The position numbers were made by a program, and so were the translations under genes. Positions 35,580-45,978 of a DNA stretch of 64,000 nt are shown one piece after another (the stretch's first letter is position 1; each line of letters starts with the position of its first letter). Under the pieces are notes generated by a model. That model searched no databases. It worked only from the letters and a program-made list of their open reading frames with translations, and was not told where the DNA came from. The DNA comes from Lepidostoma basale. Lineage: Eukaryota > Arthropoda > Insecta > Trichoptera > Lepidostomatidae. The stretch covers positions 372,001 through 436,000 of the forward strand of contig JAHDVF020000468.1 in NCBI GenBank assembly GCA_022606425.2, given 5' to 3'.

Positions 35580-35960
35580 ACTACATAAGGTGGTATCAAG
35601 TCCTTCCTAGAGGTCTTACTCCGGCTGGTCTTGATGCATACAGGGTCATTACTGCTCTCTATGGGCTGGGCATACATGGCTAATTGGTACACATTTCTAA
35701 GATCCCACTGCAACCCCAGGTCTGGGTCTCAGATTCATTCTTATAATCCTATTCACAAACCAGAAGATTCTATGTGGTTCTCTAAAAGTCTATGTTCATG
35801 ACTCAGATTGTCAGCTGATTTGATGGCGGTGCTGTAAATATGCAGTTTGGTGTTTCTGGACATAATCATGGACTTTAGGAGAGTCTTCAGATAGGCTGCA
35901 TCACGTAGACGTTTTTGAATTCTCTGATCTAACGATCTAAATCCACAAGCATATCATTGG
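35580..35960 (-). mobile_element. Decayed LINE fragment
   Basis: The minus strand reads AAYLKTLLKSMIMSRNTKLH and IYSTAIKSADNLSHEHR with stops, which resembles the LK.K..SRNTKLKIY..LI part of non-LTR ORFs. Family uncertain. Confidence 0.5.
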
Positions 35961-37115
35961 AGATTATAAAAACACAATGCTTTAAAGTTCAGAAAATTAT
36001 AATTCAAATATTTCTACGATATTCGCCTTCACTTTGTTTTGTACCTTGCTTTTTGTAAAGAACCTTGTTTTTTTTATGCACAAAAATATTGTTACAAAAA
36101 AATTGTTTTTAAATTTAATTTAATGAAAACTTTAATTATAGGTTCAACATCTAAACATCAAACATCAAGGACAATAATGTATACCAATTTTTTATAATGC
36201 TCTGGAAAGGCTAAACAAATCAATTACAGATCAAAGATGCACCCAATTTGTGATGTCATATTTTTCATACACAAATAAAAATACATATATGATTTTACAC
36301 TTTTTTAGATTGTTTTATTACTTTGACTAAATTCCAGTAGAAGCGAAACTAGTTGGTAGTTTAAAATGTTGAATGAAGTGATGTAAAAACAAAAAAATAA
36401 AGCTAGTAATAAAAAATATGTTCTAGCAATATTTGGATAACATCTCCATCGCACTTTTGTTGCACCAACTTTTGAAATAAATGTAAAGTGTATACAATGT
36501 TTTACCTACATAATGTCAATAAATCGTTAAATCTTCTCACAATATAATGTCACATGTTGTAAACGCAAGAAGAGTATTTGAAATGTATTGTTGCTATCTT
36601 CCTAATAAGTGCCATATTAATTTCAAAATAATTACTATCCATATAATTAAATAATGACAATAAAAATGTTACATATTCTTGTAGACACATTCAACGTGAA
36701 ATTTTCTGCTATCTATATATAAACAGATTTCAATTACGTTTCTATGAAAATCAATTTGATACTCTATGTACAGCTATATTAATAAGGTTGCCGAATACAT
36801 ACTTTATGGGTTTCTATATATAACACGCCAGACCCATTTCCTTTATGTAGTTTGTTAATCAATATTCTAACCCTAACATCGTATTTTTAGGATAAAACAG
36901 AGCGAACAATGCCCCTTGTATCCAAAATTCTGTGTCATGCATCAACAATAAGAAAAAAATAGCTTGATAGGTGATGGCGAACACACCAAAGGAATCAATT
37001 AATCTATTGAAATTTTACCTGCTTTTTGTATATTTCAGTATTTCAGCACTAAACTATCACAGCACTTCACTAACTAAAACTATTTATCGTATTTGAGTAA
37101 AACTTTTAATTTCAC
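35961..37115. other. AT-rich non-coding DNA
   Basis: No coding, RNA or repeat structure that I can support. Confidence 0.35.
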
Positions 37116-37117
37116 AA

Positions 37118-37235
37118 TATTGTCACGCCGGTGTATTGAGCGACACGTCGAACCGCGTTCACAGATGGCGCTAACTGATCTACTTGGATCCACCGATCCA
37201 GCTAATCAGCGAAATCAACAGGTGAGTTAGTATCG
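37118..37235. other. GC-richer patch with an AGATGGCGC motif and donor-like site
   Basis: TTGTCACGCCGGTGTATTG, GCGACACGTCGAACCGCG and CACAGATGGCGCTAAC stand out in base content. CAACAGGTGAGT at 37216-37227 fits a plus-strand splice donor. AGATGGCGC resembles the core bound by insect CTCF. It lies just outside the duplicated SOD-A unit. A first exon of a plus-strand gene or a boundary element are both possible; neither is shown. Confidence 0.25.
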
Positions 37236-37539
37236 AGTGCAACGAGTGACCTACTTTCAGCACCAAACAAAATTAGAACCGTTTGAAAAATGTGCGTATC
37301 GTTTTACTTGTGTAATATTCAAAGCATATTGTTGTTTTTAATCTTTTTCTATTATGCCTTCAAATATTTCGTAGTAAGGTGAAAATAGTGCGAAATTCCA
37401 CCGTAAGGTGTGCTACTCAAATTTTATCACAAAACCACAAGACATCAAATTTTAACTACTTGTATTATTCTTCGGTATATTATTTTTGGTGCATGTAAAA
37501 AGCAATGGCGTGGAGTAAAAAAGACAATGTTTACGTAGA

Positions 37540-37955
37540 TGTTTCAAATACTTAAATAATACAGAAGAAACAATGTTTGTGCAGTGGCATTGCATTGAAG
37601 ACTTCCTACATTGTTGATAATGCGTCCATTATTTGGTTTGGGGTCACCGAGAGCCAACGTAAGTAGATAGGGCGTGGTATATTAACGGGCATGACATAAT
37701 AGGTACAATAATTTGTGGTAAGTTTGAATTCAGATTTTTGGTGATGTCACGTATTTTTAATTACGTTTATACGTATATGTGAATCACGGCTTACTTGAAT
37801 TTATACGTAATAATTGTATTATTATATAAATATATATGAAAGTTTTGATTGCGTTAATGAATCATTCAAAAGATGTCTCTAGTATATCAACAACAAAAAT
37901 GGATACCAGAAAAATGACTATTATTGAATAATAGATTTATTATACATCTATCAAT
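37540..37955. other. Duplicated SOD downstream block, A copy
   Basis: Aligns in order with 46640-46970: GAAGACTTC, TTGATAATGCGT, ATTGTTTGG..T, the GGGCGTGGTATATTA / GGGTGTGGTTTATTA pair, then AAT.ATTCA.AAGA.GTCTCTAGTAT and AAAAATGAC. Identity is roughly 65-70% by eye. It lies 1.3 kb past the SOD-A stop codon, as its partner lies 1.5 kb past the SOD-B stop. Confidence 0.6.
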
Positions 37956-37984
37956 ACAGCTCATATCACTCAATTAAATCCATT

Positions 37985-38055
37985 AGCACATTTGATAATA
38001 CCTTCGCAAGGCGAAACATGTCATTCCCATAAAATATTATAGAAAATCTAGATAT
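37985..38055. repeat. Half of a fold-back element
   Basis: Only the right arm is present: ACATTTGATAATACCTTCGC, AAGGCGAAACATGTCATTCC and AAAATATTATAGAAAATCTAG. Confidence 0.7.
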
Positions 38056-38199
38056 TTTTTTAAATTAATTAATAATTTCAAATTGGAAAACTTTATATTA
38101 AAACTAACAAAAATTACAAGAAAAATATATTGTCATATAAAACTAAAAATTTCGAAGCATTATTTTTAACATCGTTTTATTTTGATATTTTATTCATCT

Positions 38200-38760
38200 T
38201 CTTCTTTAACTTGCTGTAGACTTAGGAATCTGTTATTACCGGATACTCTTCACATGATGCTGAACTCCATCGTTTTGGGGATGTATCTGGTGGGCGCCAT
38301 CTATCTGGTTTTCCATGCAGAGCCGTGTATGGAATTCTTGTGGGATTCAATCCCTGGACATGTTTTAACCAGTATCATCGACGCCGACGTCTTGAACCTC
38401 GTAGACCTCTCGGACTGTGGTGTTACTTACACGATCACGCAGATTTTCCCAGCAATAACACGTAATATTTTTTTGTTCTCAGCAAACTTTGGATCTATAC
38501 AGTGTCCGCTCTCGACTCAATATTATAATGTGAGGATATGTCGCACACAGGTCTTGTAGATTCGTATCATGCTCTCAGTTCTCATATCTTTTTATTCCTG
38601 TGACATCTCTCAGGGAGCCCACCACAAATGCAACTTTATCTATAATATATGAGGCATTACTTCTCCTGGTAGGTCATGAAGACGAGATATCTGAACTGGG
38701 TTACTTGTTAAATGGACTCATCACGTATTGAGACTTCGCACTCTAGTGGGTTTTTGTAAA
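38200..38760 (-). mobile_element. Decayed LINE 3' fragment
   Basis: The plus strand begins with TCATCTTCTTCTTTAAC, the complement of a GAA-type tail, then a GC-richer section that on the minus strand reads as scrambled LINE post-RT sequence. The plus frame 38182-38559 is a shadow. The boundary near 38760 is approximate. Confidence 0.5.
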
Positions 38761-39143
38761 AGTCATACATTTTGTAATTTACGTATTGATAGATGAGAGA
38801 AAGTATTCTAAATAAATAATTGTTTTTACTTTTCTATAATACAATTATTAAATAAATTTTTAAATTGTAACCTTTAATTTATTCCCGTATGCTGTTAGGT
38901 ACATCCGACAATTTATTTTATAAAACTGTGTATGTGTTTTAAACATAGGTACCTAAGATGTACGTATAACAAACACGATTTTGCAACTTATAGAAGATTT
39001 CAGTTTTACATTGATATTTTAATTATCGAGTGGAAATAGATTATATTATACAAATTTCGAATAAAAAACAGTAAATTAGTGTCAGATTTATTAACCATAC
39101 CTCATTTTTAAACGATAATAAATAAATACTTCAGTAACATTTT

Positions 39144-39149
39144 TTTATT
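39144..39149 (-). terminator. Polyadenylation signal of SOD-A
   Basis: AATAAA on the minus strand, 70 bases after the SOD-A stop codon, a usual spacing for a short insect 3'UTR. Confidence 0.5.
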
Positions 39150-39218
39150 TCTGATAAATAATAAAGCAATAAATAAAATAGTAAATGCGGCTAAATATTG
39201 TATAATAATTGACGAGAA

Positions 39219-42200
39219 TTACAGGATGCCAATTACTCCGCAGGCGACCCTTGCCCCGGCGTTGCCCGTGGTCTTGGAGTCGGGATGACTGGTCTTCCCG
39301 AGATCGTCTCTCCCGGCATGGACCACAATGGCCCTGCCGATTATGTTGTTGGGTCCAGACAGCGAGATGAGTTTATCAATAATGTTCACAGTTGCATTTC
39401 CATTTTTAGACTCGATGTTCCCAAGATCTCCAACATGGCGTTCTGTGTCCACAGGGGCTCCGTGGTTTTTCTGTATATTTGAATTGTTTTATTTAGTAAC
39501 AGAATTTACTGGAAAAAACTATTCCTTTTAACTACTCACTAAAATAATTTTCTTTCAAAAGATTTTAACGTCCTCATCACACGTCTTAAAATGGGTTATC
39601 CATAATTAAGTACATTTCACAAGTATAAATACGTGTACCTAATTCTCCCTACTACGAGTATTTATATAGAAAACAAATAAATGTTGAAAAATAATTTAAA
39701 GGAATATTTAGTTAAATTCCACTAGTGTTTGTGTCTTGGACCGGATTCGGCAGCTCCGTCTTCTGGTCTAACCAGACCAGAAGACGGAGCTGTCAGCTGC
39801 AGGAATTCAACTAAATATATATTATAAAGGAAATATTTAATTTTATTTTCATTATTTACAATTTACAACATTAACAAATATATACTTTTAATGGTCTAAC
39901 GATTTTAATGAAATCTCTTGAAGAGTATTCAATTTAAATGAAAATGAAATATATACTCGTATAAAATAAAATAGTCTTTAACGGTTTGAATAAACATGCT
40001 GTTATAAAATTTCACAATTGATTATATTTCTTTTCGAAATTGTCTCGACAGCTGTTTCGCTAACCGGTGTTAACATCATCAGATGTTACAATTAACTCTA
40101 ATAGTAATGTTGAAATAATAATGAGCTCATTTTCTTGTGTTCCTTCTTCATAATAATGAGCTATTTTCTGCTCACATACTGCTGTATATCCTTGGTATTA
40201 GTATTTTTTTTTTAAAAAGGGTTTCCGCCAAAACAATGGATTGTCTAAAACGATGGGTTTTTTTAATAATTACATCCACTTTTGTCTTTATTACGACAGC
40301 GACCGGTTTCGCCAGACTGGCATACACTGACAGACAGGTTTAGTCTGTACATGCCTGTCATCCTGGCGAAACAGATCACCGAAATAATGTCAAAAAGTGG
40401 CTTTAGTTATGAAAAAAATGTTTTATTTAATTATCACTTGTGTAAATGTTCAATACCTTGTAGGGGTTGAAATGGGGCCCAGCAGATCCGCACCCTCCGG
40501 TGATGTCTCCCTTCTCGTGGACGTGGAAGCCAAAGAGTCCGTTAGGTAGGCCGAGGACGGTGCCCAGCACTTGGACCGGTGCACCATCCATTTTCTGGAT
40601 AAATGTCACGTTCCCGTTCACCGTCTGCCCGGCCACCTTCACGATGGCCCGCCTCTCCTGAAGGGTCATTCAGTTAGAATTGTGCGACTGGATTCTGGTA
40701 CTAGTATTCCTGATCATATCAACTAAATAAAATTATATGTTAATGATGTAAATGGAACCAGAAATAGAGGAAAACGTGGCACGATCAAATAAATAAAATA
40801 TTAAATGTCGGCCATGTGAGGAGTCAGAGAAATCGACGCGCGTGCATGACACGATGTATGAATGTTGAGGAAGCGAGAGAAATTTGTCAGGAAAGAAAAG
40901 TGTGGCAGTCCATTCTTTCTGCCTACCCCTTCGGGGAGACGGCGTGATGGTTAGTTAGTTAGTTAGTTTTTATCAACTCTTAACCACGTGATCGTTATTT
41001 ATTTTTTCTCGAACAATGAAACTCCATATTAAATCATTAATGCGAATGAAAACGTCTGTTTTCTAGAAATTGTTTTCTAAAAACATTATTTTATGAAAAT
41101 GACATTTTGTGGAAATGACCTTTCTTATGCATTTGGGCCTTTTAGTGCAGTAGTTTCCCGTTGCATTGCACATTTTTGTGTACAAAATATTATTTGAACC
41201 CAACAACAACAACAAACCATCACGCCGTTTCCCGATAAGCAGAGGGAATGGACCGCCACACTACTCTATCCTGGTACATCTCTGTAGATTCCTCCACATT
41301 CATACAGCGAGTCATACACGCACGTCGATTCTTCCGACTTCTAACATGACCAACCATTAAAATTTGATGCCATATTTTCCTCGGTCTGCCTCGACTCCGT
41401 ACTCCATTTACATCATTAACGCATACTTTCTTAACCATTCTTTCTCCATCCATGCGCTCCATATGTCCGAACCAATGCAGCGATCCTTTCAAAATTTTGT
41501 TCATAATACATTTTTCCGCTCTACATTCCTTTCTTATATATGAGCATTTGAGATTCTGTCGTATATCGTTCTACCACACATACGTCTTAGGGGTCTCATC
41601 TCTACCACATTTCTCTTCTTCTGCCAGTTCCATGCTTTTTTTGAACCCAATTACTATAAAAAAAATTAGGCTATTGATTTTCATGATACGGGATACGTAG
41701 CTAGTAGCTAACACCATTTTTATTTTCACGTGAATTATACCAGACCATGGTACCTTCAAGGCAGTCATGAATAAATTATGTATTAATTAATCTTTTTTCA
41801 ACTTACTTACATCCGAATCTTAAGTGATAACTAATTTTGTTAATAGTGTCAAATATGGCATACTATAGGGTGATATTTTTAGAGGTTTGGTTTTTAAACT
41901 GACAACATTGTTTTTACATACTGTCAACTTGACAGTTGATAGTTGATTTGTAGTCAATACGTTTTGCCATTTTACCATGTATAGACTGACGTTAGAACAG
42001 CGCTTGCAAATTGTGGAAATTTATTTTGAAAATTATTTATAAAAATAACTAAAATAATGAAAACGTGTAAAAAAATGTTTCCTCATTGCCAGTCAGTTTA
42101 AATCGAGCATTTTGCTTACTTCCTCTGTATGATGAAACAAACTTATATGTAAATGAGTTATTTTTTACACTAATTCGCAAATAAACACAGAAACAACAGG

Positions 42201-42590
42201 CAGGGCGATACACGATACGCGACAGAATAAGAAACGCCATGATCAGAGAAATGTGTGATATCCAGGATGTTGTCAGATGAGGTGGGGACAAACAAGAAGA
42301 TATTGGAGAAACCACGTGGAATGAATGGAAGCCCAAAGACTACCACACCTTGCCTTACATGGGAAACCAGAGGGGAAAAGGATGTCTGAAAGACCCCCCA
42401 AAAGATGGAAAGACAGCTGGGAGTCCACTTCGTATAAGGCGGTATCCTCAGCAAAAACAGGCCCTAGATGCCTACGACCAGTATAAGAAAAGAAAATGTT
42501 TTTTTTAACATGGATGGCTATTTTTTTACTTACGTATTGTGCATCGGCCAATGCGCATGCAGTTAATACCAACAAAAATAAGCGAAACAT
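39219..42590 (-). CDS. Sod3: SOD-A: secreted Cu/Zn superoxide dismutase, complete
   Basis: Converts superoxide to oxygen and hydrogen peroxide outside the cell. Three coding exons, all phase 0: 42534-42590 (signal peptide [19 protein letters not shown], cleavage likely after ADA), 40457-40657 (67 aa) and 39219-39470 (83 aa), giving 169 aa. Splice sites are GT-AG throughout. Copper ligands are both His of GFHVHE, His of GPHFNP and His of [10 protein letters not shown]. Zinc ligands are that shared His, NHGAP, ERH and the Asp of HVGDLGN. GGCGSAG and VACGV supply the disulfide, and GARVACG the catalytic Arg. NVT and NAT are possible glycosylation sites. Introns hold LINE, SINE, mariner and fold-back insertions. 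The promoter and 5'UTR exon lie at 43683-43855. Exons are far more GC-rich than their surroundings. Confidence 0.94.
39700..39830. repeat. Perfect 19-bp hairpin within a larger fold-back, in SOD-A intron
   Basis: CAGCTCCGTCTTCTGGTCT (39751-39769) is followed by a 4-base loop and its exact complement (39774-39792). Outer flanks ATTTAGTTAAATTCC and GGAATTCAACTAAATA also pair. It lies in the second coding intron of SOD-A. Confidence 0.85.
40045..40400. repeat. Second dispersed repeat family plus adjoining fold-back, in SOD-A intron
   Basis: GACAGCTGTTTCGCTAACCG, AACATCATCAGATGTTACA and, at the other end, GTTTCCGCCAAAACAATGG match copies at 20105-20350 and 48110-48255. 40300-40395 forms another inverted repeat (GGTTTCGCCAGACTGGCAT and CCTGGCGAAAC, with GACAGG.TTAGTCTGTAC inside). 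Confidence 0.65.
40735..40970 (+). mobile_element. LINE 3' end with (TTAG)n tail, in SOD-A intron
   Basis: Plus-strand last 230 bp of the 31558-32679 family (GTAAATGGAACCAGAAATAG, GTGCATGACACGATGTATG, TCTGCCTACCCCTTCGGGG), ending GGTTAGTTAGTTAGTTAG. It sits just upstream of SOD-A exon 2, in the opposite orientation. Confidence 0.85.
41010..41125. repeat. Half fold-back element, in SOD-A intron
   Basis: CGAACAATGAAACTCCATAT, ATTAATGCGAATGAAAACGT and CTGTTTTCTAGAAATTG match the left arm of the family; the right arm is absent. Confidence 0.65.
41205..41650 (-). mobile_element. LINE 3' end, (TTG)n-tailed subfamily, in SOD-A intron
   Basis: Minus frame 41504-41220 ([35 protein letters not shown]) with an in-frame loss around [10 protein letters not shown]. 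The plus-strand edge is CAACAACAACAACAAACC, a TTG tail on the element strand. Same subfamily as 20351-20815. Confidence 0.85.
41665..41757 (-). mobile_element. SINE tail fragment, in SOD-A intron
   Basis: CTATTGATTTTCATGATACG, GGATACGTAGCTAGTAGC and TTTATTTTCACGTGAATTA correspond to the 3' part of the tRNA-derived SINE; the head is missing. Confidence 0.55.
41868..42050 (+). mobile_element. 5' end of a Tc1/mariner-type element, in SOD-A intron
   Basis: Begins TATAGGGTGATATTTTTAG, the same terminal repeat as 27736-28227, and the first codons read [20 protein letters not shown], the start of a mariner-like helix-turn-helix. The rest of the transposase is absent. Confidence 0.7.
42190..42490 (+). 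mobile_element. LINE 3' end (GAA-tail family), in SOD-A intron
   Basis: Plus strand [21 protein letters not shown], then breaks, [14 protein letters not shown] and [14 protein letters not shown], ending AAGAAAAGAAAATG at 42486-42498. It stops about 35 bases short of the donor of the SOD-A signal exon (42528-42533) without touching the splice site. Confidence 0.75.
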
Positions 42591-43114
42591 GTTTGATTCT
42601 GAAAAAAAAAAATAGACAAATTTATTTCTACATAATATGTTCACGTTTGTAAGCAGTAAAAATTGATCCGTAACCAAGTATGATTTTTTTAAATAGATTT
42701 AACCCAGTTATCATAATATATGTCTTTTGAAAATGAATTTCCATAGACAAATTACACGTTACTAAACTTATTTTTTATTGCTTTCAACTAATCCTTTTTA
42801 AAAAAAAATTACCAGCGCCTCATCTAAAATATACTTTGAAATAATGAAAATAACTTAGAGGTGCTTACAAAATTTTATAACATAGTAAAAAAAATTTAAT
42901 AATGTATATTTCTTTGTAAACAACACTTTATTAAAAAAATATATTAAATTAACAAACATTTTTCAGACACAAAAGCGTAGTTAATTTTTGTATATACAAA
43001 ATAAATATTTAATCATTTTTATGATGTGGTCAGTTTTGACAGATACAAAAATAAGCAGATATTATTTTAAGTTTAAATTTTTAACAAAGTGTTGTTTACA
43101 AATAAATAAACATT

Positions 43115-43395
43115 ATTCAATGAATCCGCAACACAAAGTTTTAGTGAATATAGAAGAAATCTTATAATAATGTTGAAGTAAGTACTTTACATTTTCGACA
43201 AATAATTTATGAATTTACATAAAAATCATTATATCCCTGAAATTAACCTAATCTTTATATTTTATTTTATATTCGCCATCACTTTATGTTGCGGATTCAC
43301 ATTTGAATAACTTTTTGAAAACCCTGTATTTTCAAAGTGTTGTGAAAATACAATGTTTCAAAAGGTTATTCAAATAATCTATATATATTTATGAT
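43115..43395. repeat. Fold-back element, copy of the 7150-7345 family
   Basis: GAATCCGCAACACAAAGTTT (43123 on) is mirrored by CACTTTATGTTGCGGATTCA (43273-43292). GAATAACTTTTTGAAAACCC and its mirror GTTTCAAAAGGTTATTCAA follow. It lies in the proposed first intron of SOD-A. Confidence 0.7.
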
Positions 43396-43429
43396 TTCAA
43401 GAACGCTGATGTAAAACTCCTTATTAAAT

Positions 43430-43605
43430 AATTAATATGAATTGAATAGTAGTTTTATTATATTTTATTGGAATGACTTGTTATACGCCTTACTAAGGTA
43501 TTATATTTTTTTATAGTGCCTTAGTAAGCCGAAACATGTCATTCCTATAAAATATAATACAACTTCTAGAAAACAGACGTTGTCATTCGTATTAATTATA
43601 ATATA
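43430..43605. repeat. Fold-back family member, in SOD-A first intron
   Basis: Arms TTTTATTATATTTTATTGGA, then GCCTTACTAAGGTATTATA and its mirror TATAGTGCCTTAGTAAGCC, closing with CATTCCTATAAAATATAAT and TTCTAGAAAACAGACGTTGT. Confidence 0.85.
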
Positions 43606-43682
43606 ATTTTCAAATTTAGAAATTCCAGAAATAATACAGATTCCACCAAAGTTACCAGTTACACTTTTATTTTCTCACTTGC

Positions 43683-43855
43683 CCTTGTTCCACGGAATCT
43701 CACTACACTATGAGGAGCTAGTGATGAATCTCCACAATATAAACGGTCCACTTTGTGTAGTGCCGGGTGCTTTAAAATAAGCGATTATGGCTCCAAGAAA
43801 CCAACTACCACATAAGTAATATGGATAACGCTTCACAATGCTTCAGTTAAATCAT
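43683..43855 (-). promoter_or_regulatory. SOD-A promoter and non-coding first exon
   Basis: On the minus strand: conserved upstream region (AGCATTGTGAAGCGTT, CACTACACAAAGTGGACC), TATA element TTTATATT (43736-43743), a start region TCATA with A at 43711, and a ~29-base untranslated exon ending AACAAGG at 43683. The donor is GCAAGT (43677-43682), a GC-type donor, where the SOD-C copy has GTAAGT. The first intron would run from 43682 to 42599, where CAG precedes the signal exon. Homology with 11954-12150 is direct; start site and splicing are inferred. Confidence 0.6.
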
Positions 43856-43869
43856 CGAAATTATATATT

Positions 43870-43905
43870 TTATTATACTGACCTACCTATTCTAGAGTTA
43901 CATTT
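43870..43905. other. Short duplicated anchor (SOD upstream, A side)
   Basis: TATACTGACCTACCTATTCT, identical to the run at about 21031-21050 in the SOD-C unit, directly beyond the promoter block. Confidence 0.45.
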
Positions 43906-43939
43906 ACAGGTAGGAGTATGTATAAGAAATTTAAAACTA

Positions 43940-44585
43940 AAGCCAACTAACCATCACGCCGTCTCCCCGAAAGTGTAATCAGAGGGAATAAACCGCCTCC
44001 TGCTCATTCCTGACATACTTCTCTCGATTCCTCTACATTCGTACATCGTGTCACGATCGTGCGTCGATTTCTCAAAATAATAAAAGGATCATTATGATGG
44101 TTTGGACACTTAGAAAGAATAAATATAGAAAGAAGGGTAAAAAAGATGTATGCGATGTATACGGAACTAGAAATAGAGAAAAAAAATCAACCATTGAATT
44201 TCGACCACGAGAAGAGTCGGAGAGATCGACGTGCGTGCAAGACACCATGTATGATTGTTGAGGAATCGAGAGAAGTATGCCAGGAAAGAAGAGTGTAGCG
44301 GTTCATTCTTTCTGCCTACCCCTTCGGAGAGAGGGCGCGGTAGTTAGTTAGTTTTACAAGCAGAAATTGTATACACGCAGTGTTAGTGGTAAAAGAAGAC
44401 TAGGACGACCGAGGAAAGCATGGCATGACCAAATTTTTAAATTCGACGAAAGAAAGTTGGGAAAAATTGACGAGCGTGCAAGGTACGATGTATAAATGTA
44501 GAGGAAGCTCGAGAGTTATGTCACGTCAGAGCTGTATCCGGTCCAACCTCTCTGCCTACCACTCCATGGAAACGGCGTGACATTA
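43940..44585. mobile_element. Three LINE 3' ends in a cluster
   Basis: 43946-44075 is minus-oriented (CCAACTAACCATCACGCCGT edge). 44085-44355 is plus-oriented and ends GGTAGTTAGTTAGTTTT. 44390-44585 is plus-oriented (GGACGACCGAGGAAAGCATG, CGTGCAAGGTACGATG, TCTGCCTACCACTCC) and ends GGCGTGACATT without a tail. All belong to the 31558-32679 family and all are broken. Confidence 0.75.
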
Positions 44586-44699
44586 TGGAATAAATATTCT
44601 TAATGACTTGTATATTTTTACTTGATTTCTAGTTCAACTCCTTGTGTCTTTTGGTAGGTTTTTGTATAGTTTCAGTCCTTTGTTCAATATCCTTGATTG

Positions 44700-44990
44700 T
44701 TCTGTCTTTGTTCGTGCGTTCACACAATGGAACACAAGAATTAGAGAGATATGTGAAGTTGAGGATATTATTAGATGGAGGAGATAGCGAATGACGGTCA
44801 GGTACAGTCATGTCCAAAGAATGCAACCCACCGGACCCCCTATATTGCACTATATAATCAGCCTCACGGGACTCGTCCTCGTGGAAGACCTCCTAAAATA
44901 TGGAAGAACAGCTGGGAATCCACCTTACAGGGGGAGCAACCCTCTGGAGAACAGACTACATAAGTCTACAACAAGGAAGAAGAAGAAGTT
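44700..44990 (+). mobile_element. LINE 3' end with (GAA)n tail
   Basis: Plus strand TRIREICEVEDII, RYSHVQRMQPTGPP, GRPPKIWKNSWEST and GEQPSGEQTT across two frames, ending AAGGAAGAAGAAGAAG at 44974-44989. Same family as 35110-35435. Confidence 0.75.
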
Positions 44991-45144
44991 TTACATCATT
45001 GTTCAGGAAGCAACAAATATTTATGTTCTGTTATTCTCATTCAAGAACTATTACCTCATCGATTTTAAAAATAGTGATTTCTTATTTAAAAGATGAAACA
45101 TGTGCATATAAAAACCATATAAATTTTTATGAGGGTATTAATTT

Positions 45145-45420
45145 ATTAGTAACAATGAATTTATTGACCGTACGTGCAAATCACTGTTATGGTTATCTTT
45201 AGAAAGATCCATTAAACTTGAAGTATTTACTCAATGCAATTTGTAGTTAACTGGAGCGACCTTACTGCATTTATGTATGATCACGATTCTGTCATTTATA
45301 AATCTAAGATAAAATGTTACAATGCATCTATTTCCTCGCGTGACCTTTTTGCTTCACTGTTTATATTTATAGTCCACTAGACTTAATTGATATCTTGATC
45401 CAGATGGTAAAAAAATGATT
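45145..45420. promoter_or_regulatory. Duplicated SOD upstream block, A copy
   Basis: Partner of 23490-23830. It lies 1.4 kb upstream of the SOD-A TATA element. Conserved runs include ACCGTACGTGCAAAT, GTTAACTGGAGCGACCTTAC, TGATCACGATTCTG and CGCGTGACCTTTTT. There is no conserved reading frame, so it is a candidate enhancer or plain co-duplicated flank. Confidence 0.65.
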
Positions 45421-45689
45421 GAACGAGATTTCGGTACAATTTAATAAATTATTAATTGTATGAAATTGTGTCATAATGACATAATTTCACATTATTTTCC
45501 TGCTTTATAAAATGTAATTGAGAAATGCACATTGCATCCTTTTATGTTACCCATTTAAATTTGAGCTTCAAGGAGGCGCTGGTATATTTTTCGTGGAAAA
45601 GAAAACGGTTGCTTAAATACGTTGAGGAACCAGTGAACTGACTTATGTAATATTAAATTTAAAAGATTTTATCTAAGAATAATTATGTG

Positions 45690-45875
45690 TGATTATTCTA
45701 AACGTCGGGGAGTTGGTAGAAGGCAGCTGTCCTGGCTGCGGAACATCAAAGAGTGGACAGGAATAACAAGAGTTCAGAACCTGTTCCAAGTGGCGCAGGA
45801 CAGGGATGCCTTTGCTGCAGTGATCGCCAACGTTGGGGGGACCTGACACGGTACCGAATAAAGAAGAATTCTAAA
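45690..45875 (+). mobile_element. LINE 3'-terminal fragment
   Basis: Plus strand reads RRGVGRRQLSWLRNIKEWTG, then VQNLFQVAQDRDAFAAVIAN and VGGT-stop-HGTE, the end of a non-LTR ORF, followed by GAATAAAGAAGAATTC. An inverted, more decayed copy is at 53070-53260. Confidence 0.8.
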
Positions 45876-45978
45876 TCTAAAGTAATTATTGTTCTACTTG
45901 GTAAAGGTATATGTTTTTCTGAGTTCAAAAAATGAAAATATTACAAAAATAATTTTGTGTGATATTTATTTCTCGTTT

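Noticed and set aside
40467..40661. Plus-strand frames over the SOD exons (39285-39531, 40467-40661, 48518-48727)
   Set aside because: Antisense shadows of SOD exons, open only because the exons are GC-rich.
42273..42677. 134-aa minus-strand ORF as a gene in its own right
   Set aside because: It reads through the SOD-A signal exon and its donor into a LINE on the other strand; only 42534-42590 is coding.
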